Below, one piece after another: positions 63,701 through 64,000 of a stretch of DNA of 64,000 bases. The translations under genes were made by a program, and so were the position numbers. A model generated the notes under the pieces. The model searched no databases. It was not told the origin of the DNA and saw nothing but the letters and a program-made list of their open reading frames with translations. Each line of letters opens with the position of its first letter. The first letter of the stretch is position 1. This stretch comes from Flavobacterium litorale (GTDB taxonomy: Bacteria; Bacteroidota; Bacteroidia; Flavobacteriales; Flavobacteriaceae). The stretch covers positions 2,220,501 to 2,284,500 of the forward strand of contig NZ_CP080429.1 of assembly GCF_019613795.1 (NCBI RefSeq), written 5' to 3'.

Positions 63701-64000
63701 TAGTTAGCGACACACAGGTTGAATACATAAAAACTAACTTAGAGTTTTACGGTATTACATCGGAAGAACTTAAGGAAGATTTATTAGACCACATTTGTAC
63801 ACAAATAGAAACAGGTAATTGTACTGATTTTGAAAAAGCTTATAATAATAGTTTACAAGCTTTTGGCGGGCATCATGCCATGAGTACAATACAAAAAGAA
63901 ACAATTGCAATGATAACAGCCAAGAAAAACAGTACACTTCAAAAAATAGTATATATCAGTGGTTACATTTCAACCACATTAATTAGTACGGCAGTTCTTT
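63697..64000 (+). CDS. PadR-associated membrane protein, N-terminal part (runs off window)
   Basis: The ATG at 63697 overlaps the padR stop (ATGA). The frame stays open for 101 codons to the window edge. The start (MIVSDTQVEYIKTNLEFYGI, LKEDLLDHICTQIETG, FEKAYNNSLQAFGG) is the small helical domain often found before membrane domains in PadR-linked proteins of Bacteroidota. A first membrane helix begins at IVYISGYISTTLISTAVL. Function is unknown. Confidence 0.8.
   Translation, partial: MIVSDTQVEYIKTNLEFYGITSEELKEDLLDHICTQIETGNCTDFEKAYNNSLQAFGGHHAMSTIQKETIAMITAKKNSTLQKIVYISGYISTTLISTAVL

Noticed and set aside
1..64000. CRISPR arrays, insertion sequences, integrases or rRNA genes
   Set aside because: I looked for regularly spaced repeats, transposase motifs, terminal inverted repeats and rRNA signatures and saw none.

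Overview
The window is an AT-rich chromosomal segment from a member of the Flavobacteriaceae (Bacteroidota), probably Flavobacterium or a close relative. The evidence is: promoters of the Bacteroidota type, TTG-N19-TAnnTTTG, several with an exact 19-base spacer; two secreted enzymes with type IX secretion C-terminal sorting domains; Bacteroidota-typical families (DUF1684, DUF3822 beside rsmD, DUF983, DUF5723, DUF2490, DUF6544, a BlaI/M56 pair); and a dnaX product without the zinc module. I see no insertion sequence, integrase, CRISPR array or rRNA operon. Most of the window is ordinary core genome with a few accessory genes.

Layout. 1-6.2 kb: 3' end of an alkaline phosphatase, a nitronate monooxygenase, a secreted subtilase, an EamA transporter, a DUF1684 protein and an MFS transporter. 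6.2-9.0 kb: a BlaI/M56 sensor-repressor pair with a phased operator array, then tRNA-Arg(ACG). 9.1-13 kb: a BamA-like barrel, a small outer-membrane protein, tRNA-Val(TAC) and proline dehydrogenase. 13-17.1 kb: aroB, then arginine decarboxylase, a deoxyhypusine synthase homologue and a small acidic protein as one unit. 17.2-21.7 kb: DinB, Lrp, an M14 carboxypeptidase divergent from an XRE regulator with shared operators, an acyltransferase and a spermidine-synthase-like methyltransferase. 21.8-26.7 kb: a C45-like gene remnant, kdsB, a RecD-like helicase, DUF3822/rsmD, a BRO-type phage gene and the RNase P RNA.

26.9-36.4 kb: topoisomerase IB, dnaX (frameshifted at a run of ten A), DUF2254, a BNR-repeat lipoprotein, DUF983, an AraC regulator, an RsmB-like methyltransferase and endonuclease I. 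36.5-45 kb: sdaA, panB, an RluA pseudouridine synthase, DUF5723, a YpfJ-like metallopeptidase, a cluster of very small genes and comM. 45-49.5 kb: two tandem paralogous small exported proteins, then a Crp-type regulator, a two-repeat lipoprotein and a CoA-disulfide-reductase-like enzyme. 49.5-55.7 kb: dsbD, tilS, pabB and lpd. 56-64 kb: an iota-carbonic-anhydrase-like lipoprotein, DUF2490, Lrp divergent from methionine gamma-lyase, DUF6544, dipeptidyl peptidase IV, a candidate small RNA with its own promoter and terminator, and a PadR regulator overlapping a membrane protein cut by the window edge.

The items most worth checking are the dnaX slippery run, the deoxyhypusine synthase homologue in a polyamine operon of a bacterium, the operator arrays of the BlaI, XRE and PadR regulators, the structured RNA near 63.2 kb, and the carbonic-anhydrase-like lipoprotein with an altered HHSS motif.
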